From Fuerstiella sp. (lineage in GTDB: Bacteria > Planctomycetota > Planctomycetia > Planctomycetales > Planctomycetaceae), in the NCBI GenBank assembly GCA_029245955.1, contig JAQWOH010000008.1, forward strand, positions 1-64,000: a stretch of DNA of 64,000 nt, read 5' to 3'. Under the pieces are notes generated by a model that was not told the origin of the DNA, ran no database searches, and saw only the letters and a list, made by a program, of their open reading frames with translations. The translations under genes were made by a program, and so were the position numbers. This document shows, piece by piece, positions 18,179 to 27,433 of the stretch. Within the stretch, counting starts at the first letter, position 1, and every line of letters starts with the position of its first letter.

Positions 18179-19306
18179 TCAACACAAACCAGGCCGGTTC
18201 AGTCTCAGAAAGTCAACGTCCACAGACGAGCGCTCGTCCAGCGCCAATTCCGTCAGAATCTGACCAAGCGAAGACGTAAACTTGAAGCCGTGTCCTGACA
18301 AACCTGCGGCAAAGCAGACGGTTTTGTGCTCGGGATGGTGGTCCACGACGAAATGTTCGTCCGGCGTCATCGTGTAAAAACAAACTTCGTGGCGAGTTCT
18401 GTTCATTGAAACACCAGGCAGATACTGCTTCAGGAATTGCTCGATCCGTTGAGTGTCGTCCGCTTCTTCTTCACGCAAATCGGAGAGTGGATCAGTAATC
18501 TCCGTCCCGCCGCTGTGTTCGGCAACTTTGACGCCGGATCTTCCCGCATCCGGAAATCCGTAGAAGTGTCCGCCGTTCGCCTCATAGAAAAAGCACGGCC
18601 CTCCGTGCGACTCACGGTACGTGTCTTTGTCGCTCGCATGCCAGTGCAAATGCTTTCGTACGATTCGCAGCGGAACGTTCAGTTCCTGCAGAAGTCCGGC
18701 GGCCCAGCAACCTGCAGTGATCACAAGTCGGGCCGCTCGGTATCGGTTCCCGTCGGTTTCAACGACGACTGAGTTCTCATCAGCGGACCAGCGCATGACA
18801 GTCTCGCCATGGCGATGTTCCGCCCCCATCGTCGTCGCTTCCTGAATCTGCGCACAAATGCATTTTTCCACGTCCAGGTATCCGGCATCTGCCTCAAACA
18901 GCACTCCCGCTTTCGGCGGCACAACATATCCGGGAAACCGACCCATCGATTCGTGGGCGTTCAACCGTTCGACGACAAGCTGGTGGTTCTCCGCGCTTTT
19001 CAGAACTCCACGCAGGATAACTCCGTCCTGTGGTCCGAAGTACACCACACCCGTCCGATGTAGAAACTGTTCGCCACATCGCTGCTCAAGCTCGTCCCAC
19101 AGCCCATATGCCAGGTTCAGCAGTGGCACGTAGTCGGCGTGTTCGAAATAAGAACGCCTGATCACTCGCGATTCACCATGCGAGCTGCCTCGATCGTGAC
19201 CGGCAGGAAATCGGTCCAGTCCGAGCACCTTTGCGCCACGTTTTGCACATGCCAGCATCGCAGCACTGCCCACACCACCTGTGCCAAGAACAATGACGTC
19301 GTACAT
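18179..19306 (-). CDS. Sarcosine oxidase/N-methyl-L-tryptophan oxidase-type flavoenzyme
   Basis: Monomeric sarcosine oxidase family, 375 residues: oxidative demethylation of secondary amino acids to amino acid, formaldehyde and hydrogen peroxide. The N-terminus has the FAD dinucleotide fold VIVLGTGGVGSAAMLACAKRG and the family block GSSHGESRVIRRSYFEH. The C-terminal block EVCFYTMTPDEHFVVDHHP contains the cysteine (about residue 309) that in this family binds FAD covalently, followed by GLSGHGFKFTSSLG. An AGGAG site six bases before the ATG supports the start. It is a single-gene unit beside the sigma gene; which N-methyl substrate it uses cannot be told. Confidence 0.88.
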   Translation of the reverse strand: MYDVIVLGTGGVGSAAMLACAKRGAKVLGLDRFPAGHDRGSSHGESRVIRRSYFEHADYVPLLNLAYGLWDELEQRCGEQFLHRTGVVYFGPQDGVILRGVLKSAENHQLVVERLNAHESMGRFPGYVVPPKAGVLFEADAGYLDVEKCICAQIQEATTMGAEHRHGETVMRWSADENSVVVETDGNRYRAARLVITAGCWAAGLLQELNVPLRIVRKHLHWHASDKDTYRESHGGPCFFYEANGGHFYGFPDAGRSGVKVAEHSGGTEITDPLSDLREEEADDTQRIEQFLKQYLPGVSMNRTRHEVCFYTMTPDEHFVVDHHPEHKTVCFAAGLSGHGFKFTSSLGQILTELALDERSSVDVDFLRLNRPGLC

Positions 19307-19513
19307 ACCAACTCCTGACAGGCGGTTTCAGAATTCAGTTCGGCAGCAGGAAAGCTTCCCAGTCGGGCCGAGAAAATTAACAATTTGAAAGTTCGTCATT
19401 GCCGACCGTCTGCCTGCAAACGGTCGCAGATTGTACTACGATACCATGAGGCAGTCTTCCGGAAACCTACAGGTTTCAACTCTACATAACAGACAACAAG
19501 CGGATCCATAAGA

Positions 19514-20074
19514 ATGGACAAAGTGCTGATCGTCGTGGGTGATGCCACGGAAACTCTGGACACGATGTACCCCTACTACCGACTGATGGAAGCAGGCTTT
19601 CAGCCCGTCGTTACAGCCCCGGAAAAGCGGCTTTATCAGATGGTACTGCACGAGATCAAACCCGGTTGGACCATCACAAAAGAGTGGGAAGGATACACCA
19701 TTCAATGTGATGTCCCATTCAGTGAAGTGCAGGAAGAAGACTACGCGGGCATCATGTTCAGCGGTGGCCGGGCGCCTGAGTACATTCGGTATGACGAGGA
19801 TCTGGTGCGTATCACCAGGCATTTCTTTGCTGCCGGTAAACCAGTGGCCAGTGTGTGTCACGGTGTTGAAATCCCGGCCTATGCTGACTGCGTGCGTGGT
19901 CGAAGAATGGCGACGGTGCCCAAGTGCAAATTTGACCTGGAAGTCTGCGGCGGCACCTTCGTGAACGAGCCGTGCGTAATCGACGGCAATCTTGTGAGCG
20001 GCCGAACATTTCACGATAACGGCCACTACGTCGCTCCGTGGATCAGGATGCTGGAAGAAGCTCGGGACAAGTAG
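19514..20074 (+). CDS. DJ-1/PfpI family protein
   Basis: 186-residue cytoplasmic protein of the class I glutamine amidotransferase-like fold. It starts MDKVLIVVGDATETLDTMYP, has GIMFSGGRAPEYIRYDEDLV, and the nucleophile elbow ASVCHGVEI with the conserved cysteine and adjacent histidine, ending RTFHDNGHYVAPWIRMLEEA. Family members act as glyoxalases/deglycases, chaperones or amidases; this sequence does not decide which. It stands alone between divergent and parallel neighbours. Confidence 0.87.
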   Translation: MDKVLIVVGDATETLDTMYPYYRLMEAGFQPVVTAPEKRLYQMVLHEIKPGWTITKEWEGYTIQCDVPFSEVQEEDYAGIMFSGGRAPEYIRYDEDLVRITRHFFAAGKPVASVCHGVEIPAYADCVRGRRMATVPKCKFDLEVCGGTFVNEPCVIDGNLVSGRTFHDNGHYVAPWIRMLEEARDK

Positions 20075-20263
20075 CTCAGGCTCACGGACTGGCGTATTGC
20101 AAACGAAACACGACAACCGGCGACGATGACCTGCGTAAGCAACGCAGCATGTTGAGGAGATTCTCTTAAAATCCCTGTTGTCGTTGCGGCTTCATCCGTT
20201 TGGACATGATGCAGCACCTGCACCACAAGTTGATTACTGTGTTCGTTGAAGAAGGAGCGCAAA

Positions 20264-22687
20264 TTGAACATCAGGTCCATCGTGGCAATGATCGCCTGCC
20301 TGGCACTGCCGACAAATCGGACTTTTGCGGACGGTCCATTCGTTGCAGCTTTCGACCGATTCGCCAGACATGGCGACATCGAAAGTACAACTGGTGGACG
20401 TCTGCTGCTGAGTGAACTGAGTTGCACAGCCTGCCACTCAACGGACGTGCAGGAACTGCAGCCGAAAGGCGGACCCAACCTTGATGGTGTCGGTAATCGA
20501 GTGCGGCTGGAGTGGCTGAAAAAGTTGCTGGACTCACCACAGAATGCCAAACCCGGAACGACGATGCCGGACGTTCTGGCATCGCTGCCCGTGGAACAGA
20601 AAGAAAAGGCTGTCGACGCCCTGTCCTCGTTTCTGCTTTCGTTGCGGCAGTCCTACCCGGAACTGAAAGCCAACGGTGCTACGCCTGTGCCTCTGGAGTT
20701 CTGGAAACACGGTCGTGTCGATCGCGGTCGCACACTGTATCACCAGATCGGCTGTGTTGCCTGTCACGATCCGGATGGTGAATACGAAGTCGTAACGATC
20801 AAGCCGTCGCCGATCGATCAACTACTGGAGCAACTCGATCCGGACGAACTTGCTGAAATGGGACTGACGTCCGCGGCACGACGTGTCAGATCAGTGCCTC
20901 ACGGCGATTTATCTGCGAAGTACACTGACAAATCATTGACGTTCTTTCTACTGAATCCAGGTAAAGCACGACCATCCGGGCGAATGCCCGACTTTCAACT
21001 GGATGCCGTTGATGCTGCCCATGTTTCGGCCTACCTGTTGCAAACTCAGAAGAACAACGAGGCCGCAGGCAACAGTGACTCCGCAGACGTTGATTCCGAG
21101 CTCGTTTCACAAGGCAGAAAACTGTTCGTTGAACTGGGGTGCGTAAATTGCCACTCGGTGACAGGATTGCTGCCGACACAGAAATCCAAGCCGCTTGCAG
21201 GCCTGCAGACGGACACAGACGCATCGTGCTTTGACTCCCCACAACGGGACCGACCTCATTATGAACTGGACGAATCCGCGCGAGAGACTGTTGTTGCTGC
21301 GATTACGGAACTGCAGCTTCCAACCAGCCTGGATGCCGCTGAGACCCTGAAATTCCGGATGCTGCAATTGAATTGCCATGCCTGTCACGAACGAAACAAA
21401 CAAGGCGGCGTCGGGCGGTTTCGCAGGCCGTATTTCGAAACGATCGGACACGTTGACATCGGTGACGAGGGTCGGCTGCCACCGTCATTGACTGCCGTCG
21501 GACAAAAGCTCAAAACACCCTGGATGAAAAAAGTCCTCGAAGGCCGGGGAGAAATCCGACTTCATATGCCTGTCCGCATGCCGGTATTCCCAAAACCAGC
21601 CATTGAAGAGCTGCCGACTCTGATTGCCCAGGCCGATGGCAGGAGCGAAGAAGCTGCCGCACAGACGGTTTTCCCGGGAACCAGCGGTACAGAAATGATG
21701 CAGGCGGGACGTCAGCTAATGGACGTTGGGTGTGTGCAGTGTCATGCGTTCAAGGGGCAGGCACTGCCAGGAACGGTTGGCGTTGACCTGGAGGGTGTCA
21801 CAAATAGAGTCAATCCGGAATGGTTCTACAAGTTCTTGCTCAACCCGGCCACACTTAAAGCACGAACGCGCATGCCAACTTTCTTCCCGAACGGCACCAG
21901 CCAGAACAAGGTGCTGCTGGGCGGAAACCCCGGTGAACAGATCGCGGCGATGTGGGCGTACCTCAGTGAACTCGACAAGCAGCAGCTGCCTGAAAAGATC
22001 ATTCATGCACGTAACCAGAATTATGAATTGACACCCACAGATCGCCCCATCGTCCTGCGTACTTTCATGCAATTCGCAGGCACTCATGCCATTGCCGTCG
22101 GGTTTCCACAGAAAGTGCATTTCGCCTTTGACGCGGAACAGATATCACTCGCCCAGGCATGGCACGGCAGGTTTCTGGATGCTGAGGGCACATGGTTCGT
22201 TCGTTTTGCCCCGCCAGCAGATCCAATCGGTGAAGAACACACACGTCTGCCTGGCGGTGTTCCGTTCGCCGCACTGGCCAGCCCTGTGGAACCGTGGCCC
22301 ACCGATGCCGAAACTGCGGGCTACCGTTTCGGTGGTTACCGACTGGATAAAGATGGAGTGCCCACATTTCTGTACCACTTTCACCAGTTTGACGTGGAGG
22401 ATCGCATCCGGCCGTCGGGCGATGGGGGACTGGTCCGCCAGTTTGTTCTTCGCAAACGAACAGGTACGCCGGACGCTGCAGGCCCTCTGTACTTTCGCCC
22501 GCACTTCGGCAAGGCACTCACGTTAAGGCAGCCCGGGACTTACTCAAACAACGACGGAGTGACGGTTGAGTTGATTCTGCGATCTGTCCCTGCGGGCAAG
22601 CTTCGCAACAGCGACGCCGGAACGGAATGGCTCACACCACTCAAAGTCAATTCAGAATTACAGATCGAAGTGCGGTACTTATGGTAG
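20264..22687 (+). CDS. Exported pentaheme c-type cytochrome
   Basis: About 807 residues. The start is placed at TTG 20264 because AAGGAG (20252-20257) lies six bases before it and it opens a signal peptide (NIRSIVAMIACLALPTNRTFA); the frame is open six codons further. Five CxxCH motifs are present: CTACH near residue 54, CVACH 164, CVNCH 293, CHACH 371 and CVQCH 490, each in a cytochrome c-like domain with typical GPNLDGVGNRV and VGVDLEGVTNRV helices. The last 230 residues are heme-free and beta-rich. Its end overlaps the following propeller gene by seven bases, so the cytochrome is probably the electron acceptor of that protein in the periplasm. Confidence 0.85.
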   Translation: MNIRSIVAMIACLALPTNRTFADGPFVAAFDRFARHGDIESTTGGRLLLSELSCTACHSTDVQELQPKGGPNLDGVGNRVRLEWLKKLLDSPQNAKPGTTMPDVLASLPVEQKEKAVDALSSFLLSLRQSYPELKANGATPVPLEFWKHGRVDRGRTLYHQIGCVACHDPDGEYEVVTIKPSPIDQLLEQLDPDELAEMGLTSAARRVRSVPHGDLSAKYTDKSLTFFLLNPGKARPSGRMPDFQLDAVDAAHVSAYLLQTQKNNEAAGNSDSADVDSELVSQGRKLFVELGCVNCHSVTGLLPTQKSKPLAGLQTDTDASCFDSPQRDRPHYELDESARETVVAAITELQLPTSLDAAETLKFRMLQLNCHACHERNKQGGVGRFRRPYFETIGHVDIGDEGRLPPSLTAVGQKLKTPWMKKVLEGRGEIRLHMPVRMPVFPKPAIEELPTLIAQADGRSEEAAAQTVFPGTSGTEMMQAGRQLMDVGCVQCHAFKGQALPGTVGVDLEGVTNRVNPEWFYKFLLNPATLKARTRMPTFFPNGTSQNKVLLGGNPGEQIAAMWAYLSELDKQQLPEKIIHARNQNYELTPTDRPIVLRTFMQFAGTHAIAVGFPQKVHFAFDAEQISLAQAWHGRFLDAEGTWFVRFAPPADPIGEEHTRLPGGVPFAALASPVEPWPTDAETAGYRFGGYRLDKDGVPTFLYHFHQFDVEDRIRPSGDGGLVRQFVLRKRTGTPDAAGPLYFRPHFGKALTLRQPGTYSNNDGVTVELILRSVPAGKLRNSDAGTEWLTPLKVNSELQIEVRYLW

Positions 22688-24267
22688 ATCATTGCAAGTG
22701 CGACCAAAGACGTTTCTCGCGTCGGCTGGCGACTGTACTCATGTTGTCCCTCGCCGGCACTGCCAGTGCCGAACTCGCCGTCGCCGCAGAGGAAAACGAT
22801 TACTACCGACTGATATCAATCGCCACGCCAAGGGCGCAGACAGATTCACGTTCCAAGACATGGAAACCTGCCCCCGAAGGACTGGCACTGGAGGTCAGCG
22901 GCATGACAGTACTGGATGACAAGAGAGTTGCTGTCGCCATTCGCAAGGGCGAGGTCTGGATCCTCGACGGTGTCTACGATGATCCTCCGAAGAACGTCCG
23001 TTACAAACGATTTGCGTCGGCGCTGCATGAACCGTTAGGCCTGTTGAAACACAATGATTCCCTCTACACGGCGCAAAGGACAGAATTAACGCAACTGAAG
23101 GACACGGACGGAGACGAAGTTGCCGACGAATATCTGACTGTCGCCAAAGGCTGGGGCGTCACCGGACACTACCACGAATACGCGTACGGCCCAGAGCTTG
23201 ACAGCGACGGGAACATGTGGCTGACTCTGAACATCGGCATGGGGCTGAAGGGGAATCAGCTGACTCGCACGGTCCGCGACCCGACACTCGGTTATCAGCA
23301 GGGTCGCTGGCGCGGCTGGGGCATGAAAGTCATGCCGACCGGAATCATGGTCCCTGTTTGCGCAGGGATGCGTTCACCGTCAGGAATCGGGACCAATGCA
23401 GCCGGAGACATGTTTTATACCGACCAGCAGGGCAATTGGGTCGCCACAAATTCACTGCACCACATGCGAAGTGGCGCATTCTTTCATCACGCGGAAGCCC
23501 TGGCCTCGATGACTCAGCCCGGGTCCACGATCCGGGGAGTTACAAGCGTGCCGAACGGAGCACCACTGCCTCAGGCTCTGGAGCAGTTTCCTCAGCTAAA
23601 ACCGCCTGCTGTCTGGTTTCCTTACAAGAAGATGGGACAGTCCACGACCGACATCATGCTGGACAACAGTGGTGGAACGTTCGGCCCGTTTTCAGGACAG
23701 CTGTTTGTTGGAGAATTCACACAGGCTTCAATGAGCCGCGTGTTCCTGGAACAAATTGGCGGTGAATATCAGGGCGCCTGTTTTCCGTTTCGATCAGAAT
23801 TTGCGTCAGCCGTCCTCAGAATGGCTCAGGGCGTCGACGGCAGTGTATTTGTCGGTCTTACGAATCGTGGCTGGAGCAGTCTGGGGACGTCATCGTACGG
23901 ACTGCAGCGACTTGTCTGGACGGGGAAGACACCATTCGAAATCAAGGAAATGCGAGCTCAGCCCGACGGCTTCGAACTGGTCTTCACCAAACCAGTTGAT
24001 GCACGAACAGCAGAAGATCTGCAGTCGTACGCCATGAACAGCTACACGTATCGGTATCATTCAACGTACGGCAGCGACGAAATTCAAAAGCGGCAGCTGG
24101 CGTTCGCAGAGTCTGTGGTTTCCAACGATGGCTACCGCGTGCAGTTGCAGGTGGAAGGATTGCGTGAATTATTTGTGCACGAACTTGTCGCGGCCGGAAT
24201 CCGCAGTAAAAGCGGTGAGCCGCTGCTGCATCCATACGCCTACTATACCCTCAACCGCATTCCGTGA
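22681..24267 (+). CDS. Exported beta-propeller protein, PVC-type dehydrogenase-like
   Basis: 528 residues from the ATG at 22681, which overlaps the cytochrome stop (translational coupling); the frame is open a little further upstream. A signal peptide (FSRRLATVLMLSLAGTASAE) precedes a propeller resembling the sugar/sorbosone dehydrogenase-like half of planctomycete and verrucomicrobial membrane dehydrogenases: EGLALEVSGMTVLDDKRVAV, LHEPLGLL, KDTDGDEVADE, HEYAYGPELDSDGNMW, CAGMRSPSGIGTNAAGDMFYTD. In many homologues a heme domain is fused to this part; here it is supplied by the separate upstream gene. The cofactor (perhaps PQQ-like or none) and substrate are not readable. Confidence 0.75.
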   Translation: MVDHCKCDQRRFSRRLATVLMLSLAGTASAELAVAAEENDYYRLISIATPRAQTDSRSKTWKPAPEGLALEVSGMTVLDDKRVAVAIRKGEVWILDGVYDDPPKNVRYKRFASALHEPLGLLKHNDSLYTAQRTELTQLKDTDGDEVADEYLTVAKGWGVTGHYHEYAYGPELDSDGNMWLTLNIGMGLKGNQLTRTVRDPTLGYQQGRWRGWGMKVMPTGIMVPVCAGMRSPSGIGTNAAGDMFYTDQQGNWVATNSLHHMRSGAFFHHAEALASMTQPGSTIRGVTSVPNGAPLPQALEQFPQLKPPAVWFPYKKMGQSTTDIMLDNSGGTFGPFSGQLFVGEFTQASMSRVFLEQIGGEYQGACFPFRSEFASAVLRMAQGVDGSVFVGLTNRGWSSLGTSSYGLQRLVWTGKTPFEIKEMRAQPDGFELVFTKPVDARTAEDLQSYAMNSYTYRYHSTYGSDEIQKRQLAFAESVVSNDGYRVQLQVEGLRELFVHELVAAGIRSKSGEPLLHPYAYYTLNRIP

Positions 24268-24397
24268 CGGCACAGCAGTCTCAAAAGTCTTTTTCGTGCA
24301 GCGTGGAAACCCAGGATCATTCCCTCGCGATCAGATTCGTGAAGTGGTAAAACCGAAGGACTTCACGCTTCGGATTTCGCATCAACAGGCCGGTATC

Positions 24398-25756
24398 ATG
24401 TTCAGGAACCTCAAAGCATCCGTCACGTCAGCTCTTCTGGTGTCGCTGACATTGTCAGGCACGCCGTTCACGTCGATGGCTGGTGAAAAACAAACAAACT
24501 TCCAGATCCCGGCAACCGACGAAGGCTTACCGGGCTCCGGTCCCCTTCGACGTTATGACTGGTTTCGTAATCTCTGGAAAACGCGCAGAGCAGACTTTGC
24601 GACTCAGGTGAAGTCAAAACAGGGTGCCGTGGTTTTTCTCGGGGATTCCATCACACAGGGCTGGGGCCCGAACCTGCGTAACTTCTTTCCTGGAGTCAAT
24701 GTTGCCAACCGAGGAATCAGCGGCGACACGACTCGCGGCATGCTGCTCCGCCTGAATGAAGACGTACTTGCCCTGAATCCGTCAGCAGTGGTTATGCTGA
24801 TGGGAACAAATGACCTGGAAGAGAAAGCAGCACCGGAAACGATCGCGGCAAACGTTGAGTTGATACTGGCGGCACTGAGAAAACATCGCGCCGACATGCC
24901 AATCGTGCTGTGCAGTATTTTCCCCAGTTCTGCCACCAAGAGCCGGTCGGCAGACAGCATCACCAGAATTAATGCCTTGTACGCTGCTGCGGTCCGGGGT
25001 GACGCTCAGGTGACTGTCGTTGACACGTGGACGCTGTTCGCCGACGAACAGGGAGACGCAAAAGAGGAAGAATTTCCGGATCTGCTGCATCCCAATGAGG
25101 TCGGATACGCCAAGTGGGGCAATGCACTGCGTCCTATCCTTGCGACACTAGGTCTGGCGGACACGCAGGCAGATAACTTCCAGCCGGAAGACGGCTTTGT
25201 CAGCCTCTTCAACGGTCGAGATTTGACGGGTTGGGGATTCCGCCCAACCACTGAAAAGATGCTGAAGTCACGGGAACGATGGCACAGCCGGGATCCCAAC
25301 GCTCCACCATGGCCCGTCGTAAGAAAACCGGTCGCGTTCGGCGGAAAGGTATCTACCCCCGGAGGCCGATACATCGCCAAACACGGCCGTCTGGTGGTCA
25401 CAACACCACCCGAGGGGCGAAAAATTCAACAGATCTGGACCACCCGCGAATTCGGGAGCGACTTTACTTTGAAGCTGGAGTTTAGAGCCACGCCGAATGC
25501 CGACAGCGGCATTTTCATTCGAGGGCCGCAGTTGCAGTGCCGAGACTTCATTCTTGCTGGTCCATACAAGGAGCTGACAAAGTACAAAGCGCAGGACTGG
25601 AATGAGCTGACAGTTGAGGTAAAAGGGGGCGTAGCTCACTGCACTTGTAACGGCGAAGTACTGGAAGCCGAGTTCAAAGTACCGGAATCCGGACCGATCG
25701 GCCTGGAAGGTGACCGCGGACAAATCGAATACCGCCGAATCCGGATCCGAGTTTAG
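24398..25756 (+). CDS. Exported GDSL esterase fused to DUF1080 domain
   Basis: 452 residues from ATG 24398, which opens a signal peptide (LKASVTSALLVSLTLSGTPF). The SGNH-hydrolase domain has block I VVFLGDSITQGW with Ser at 84, block II GISGDTTRGML, block III MGTND and the catalytic DLLHPNEVGY. From about residue 265 a DUF1080 (3-keto-disaccharide hydrolase/concanavalin-like) domain begins FVSLFNGRDLTGWGF and ends with GPIGLEGDRGQIEYRRIRIR. Both halves act on carbohydrates or their esters in known relatives, so an outer-membrane or periplasmic carbohydrate esterase is likely. It is on the same strand as the cytochrome/propeller pair, 130 bases downstream. Confidence 0.88.
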   Translation: MFRNLKASVTSALLVSLTLSGTPFTSMAGEKQTNFQIPATDEGLPGSGPLRRYDWFRNLWKTRRADFATQVKSKQGAVVFLGDSITQGWGPNLRNFFPGVNVANRGISGDTTRGMLLRLNEDVLALNPSAVVMLMGTNDLEEKAAPETIAANVELILAALRKHRADMPIVLCSIFPSSATKSRSADSITRINALYAAAVRGDAQVTVVDTWTLFADEQGDAKEEEFPDLLHPNEVGYAKWGNALRPILATLGLADTQADNFQPEDGFVSLFNGRDLTGWGFRPTTEKMLKSRERWHSRDPNAPPWPVVRKPVAFGGKVSTPGGRYIAKHGRLVVTTPPEGRKIQQIWTTREFGSDFTLKLEFRATPNADSGIFIRGPQLQCRDFILAGPYKELTKYKAQDWNELTVEVKGGVAHCTCNGEVLEAEFKVPESGPIGLEGDRGQIEYRRIRIRV

Positions 25757-25872
25757 CAGCCAACAAGTACAGGGCCAACAACGGGATCGGCTTTGCTGTA
25801 TCAACCGGGACGGAACGACTACTGAGGCTGCGTGCTTTTCTGTGGCTGTGTCCGAGACGTCTCGAAGCGTCC

Positions 25873-27048
25873 TTACTGAGCCACGATAATCGCATCAAAC
25901 TCGGGCTTCTTCAGGTGGCCGGAATTGGTGTATCCACGGGACCTAAGACGGCAGGTAACAATCGGCTTGACCCAGACAGCCTTTCTCTGGCTGGGCACTT
26001 CAGGATGCTGCTGAACAGCGGAATGCAGCCGCACGGCCATTTGGCGAAACTTGGCCGGTGGCAATTGCTCAACCCTGATTTCGGCAACATGCCGCGAACG
26101 CCCGCTTACGTCGGCCGCAAACAGAAAACTGACAGGAACATTCTTGCTGTCCGTCACCACGCCGTAAACAAAGCACTCCAGCTCAATTGTGGCCTCCCGG
26201 GCCGCAGCTGTTTCTGTGAGAATCTCATCACCTATCGCTTCCAGCTGGTCCTCAACGCCGTCAAACTCAGAAATTGCTTCGCCCATTGCGTCACTCCCGC
26301 CCTTGCTAGGTCCTTCATCTTCAGACTCTTCTTCCTGAAGATCGTTGAGTGCTTTATCAAGACGAGCATCTTCTTTCCCCGCCTCCTTAGCAGCGCTTGT
26401 AATGGTCCCGACGGCCGCTGCCGCCTTCGGCCCTCTGACTTTCTGAGGATCGTCTACGCGAAACGGTGCAGAATAATCAATGCCTCCGATTATCGTCATG
26501 GCTGTCAAGACCGCAAAACCGCCCCAGACAACCGCCCAGATGCGAGAGTACGTCGCCGGCAGTGCCAGTATGTTCGGCTGCCAGACGTTGAACCATGACA
26601 GCAGCACGTCATTCAGGTTGACTCGCCGGTCTTTCTTCATCGCGAACTTTGCTGCCAGACCATGAGCAGTCAACAAACTCACGAAACCAATCACTAATTG
26701 GGTTAAGGCGATGATCCCCCGCACACCTTCCTGATCAGAGAACAGGACCCTGATCGCGACACTGAACATCGTAATGCCGACGATTCCACCCAGCAGCCCC
26801 CAGAACCAAAGTGGCAGAGACTGCAGAGTGGACTTCTCTTCCTCAACCTCCTCAGGTGCATCCGGAAGATCATCGGCCCACGACTTGCCGTCGACGGCCG
26901 CTCCATCAACGATCGGATAGTAGCCACAGACGGGACACCATGACGATTCACCCCATTCCTGAGACGTGTGACACCGCAGACATGTTTCTGCGAGTTCAGC
27001 CTCCGGAGCTGCTGCAGATTCTTCCGGCCCAATTTCGCTAACGGACAT
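25873..27048 (-). CDS. Zinc-ribbon membrane protein of unknown function
   Basis: 391 residues from the ATG at 27046-27048 (MSVSEIGPEESAAAPEAE); the upstream extension of 42 residues is unlikely. An N-terminal four-cysteine zinc ribbon reads CLRCH-x10-CPVC; the CxxCH inside it is probably a metal ligand, not a heme site, because no signal peptide precedes it. An acidic linker leads to four hydrophobic helices (LPLWFWGLLGGIVGITMFSV, IIALTQLVIGFVSLLTAHGL and two more), then a Glu-rich segment and a basic C-terminal domain (LECFVYGVVTDSKNVPVSFLF). No family is recognised. It is convergent with the GDSL gene. Confidence 0.75.
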   Translation of the reverse strand: MSVSEIGPEESAAAPEAELAETCLRCHTSQEWGESSWCPVCGYYPIVDGAAVDGKSWADDLPDAPEEVEEEKSTLQSLPLWFWGLLGGIVGITMFSVAIRVLFSDQEGVRGIIALTQLVIGFVSLLTAHGLAAKFAMKKDRRVNLNDVLLSWFNVWQPNILALPATYSRIWAVVWGGFAVLTAMTIIGGIDYSAPFRVDDPQKVRGPKAAAAVGTITSAAKEAGKEDARLDKALNDLQEEESEDEGPSKGGSDAMGEAISEFDGVEDQLEAIGDEILTETAAAREATIELECFVYGVVTDSKNVPVSFLFAADVSGRSRHVAEIRVEQLPPAKFRQMAVRLHSAVQQHPEVPSQRKAVWVKPIVTCRLRSRGYTNSGHLKKPEFDAIIVAQ

Positions 27049-27433
27049 AGTTCTGTTTCTAAGTCTATTGTTGCGTGCTGAGCCACATGGACTGCATTCG
27101 GCCGAATAAACTCGGCATCGCGAAACACCTGCAGTGTGACCCACGGACGACAAAACATGGCCTTCTCGAAACATAGGTTCCGAAGATTTGTCTGCAGAGC
27201 TTTCTCAACATTTCGCGCGATGACGCGACGGCAAAATACGCGCATTCCGTACAACCGGTCGGAATCATATGCCATCAGTATGTTGCCATTGCTTTGCCCC
27301 AACCTGACAGGAAAACAGGCTCCAGCACAGCTGGGGGGTACTGCCTGACTTCCGTTGCCGCCACCTCGCAGGTGTCCGGCACTTTGAAGAGTGAGAGTGG
27401 CAGTTCACTTCCGATGGACACTCAGACCGCGAC
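27049..27433. other. Intergenic region between mazG and zinc-ribbon gene
   Basis: 385 bases; both flanking genes run leftwards. Short ORFs here are only overlaps of the neighbouring frames. No repeat, RNA or clear operator was seen. It should contain the promoter of the zinc-ribbon gene. Confidence 0.4.

Noticed and set aside
26925..26990. CxxCH in the zinc-ribbon protein as a heme site
   Set aside because: It lies in the N-terminal cytoplasmic part before the first helix, paired with CPVC at zinc-ribbon spacing, and there is no signal peptide.
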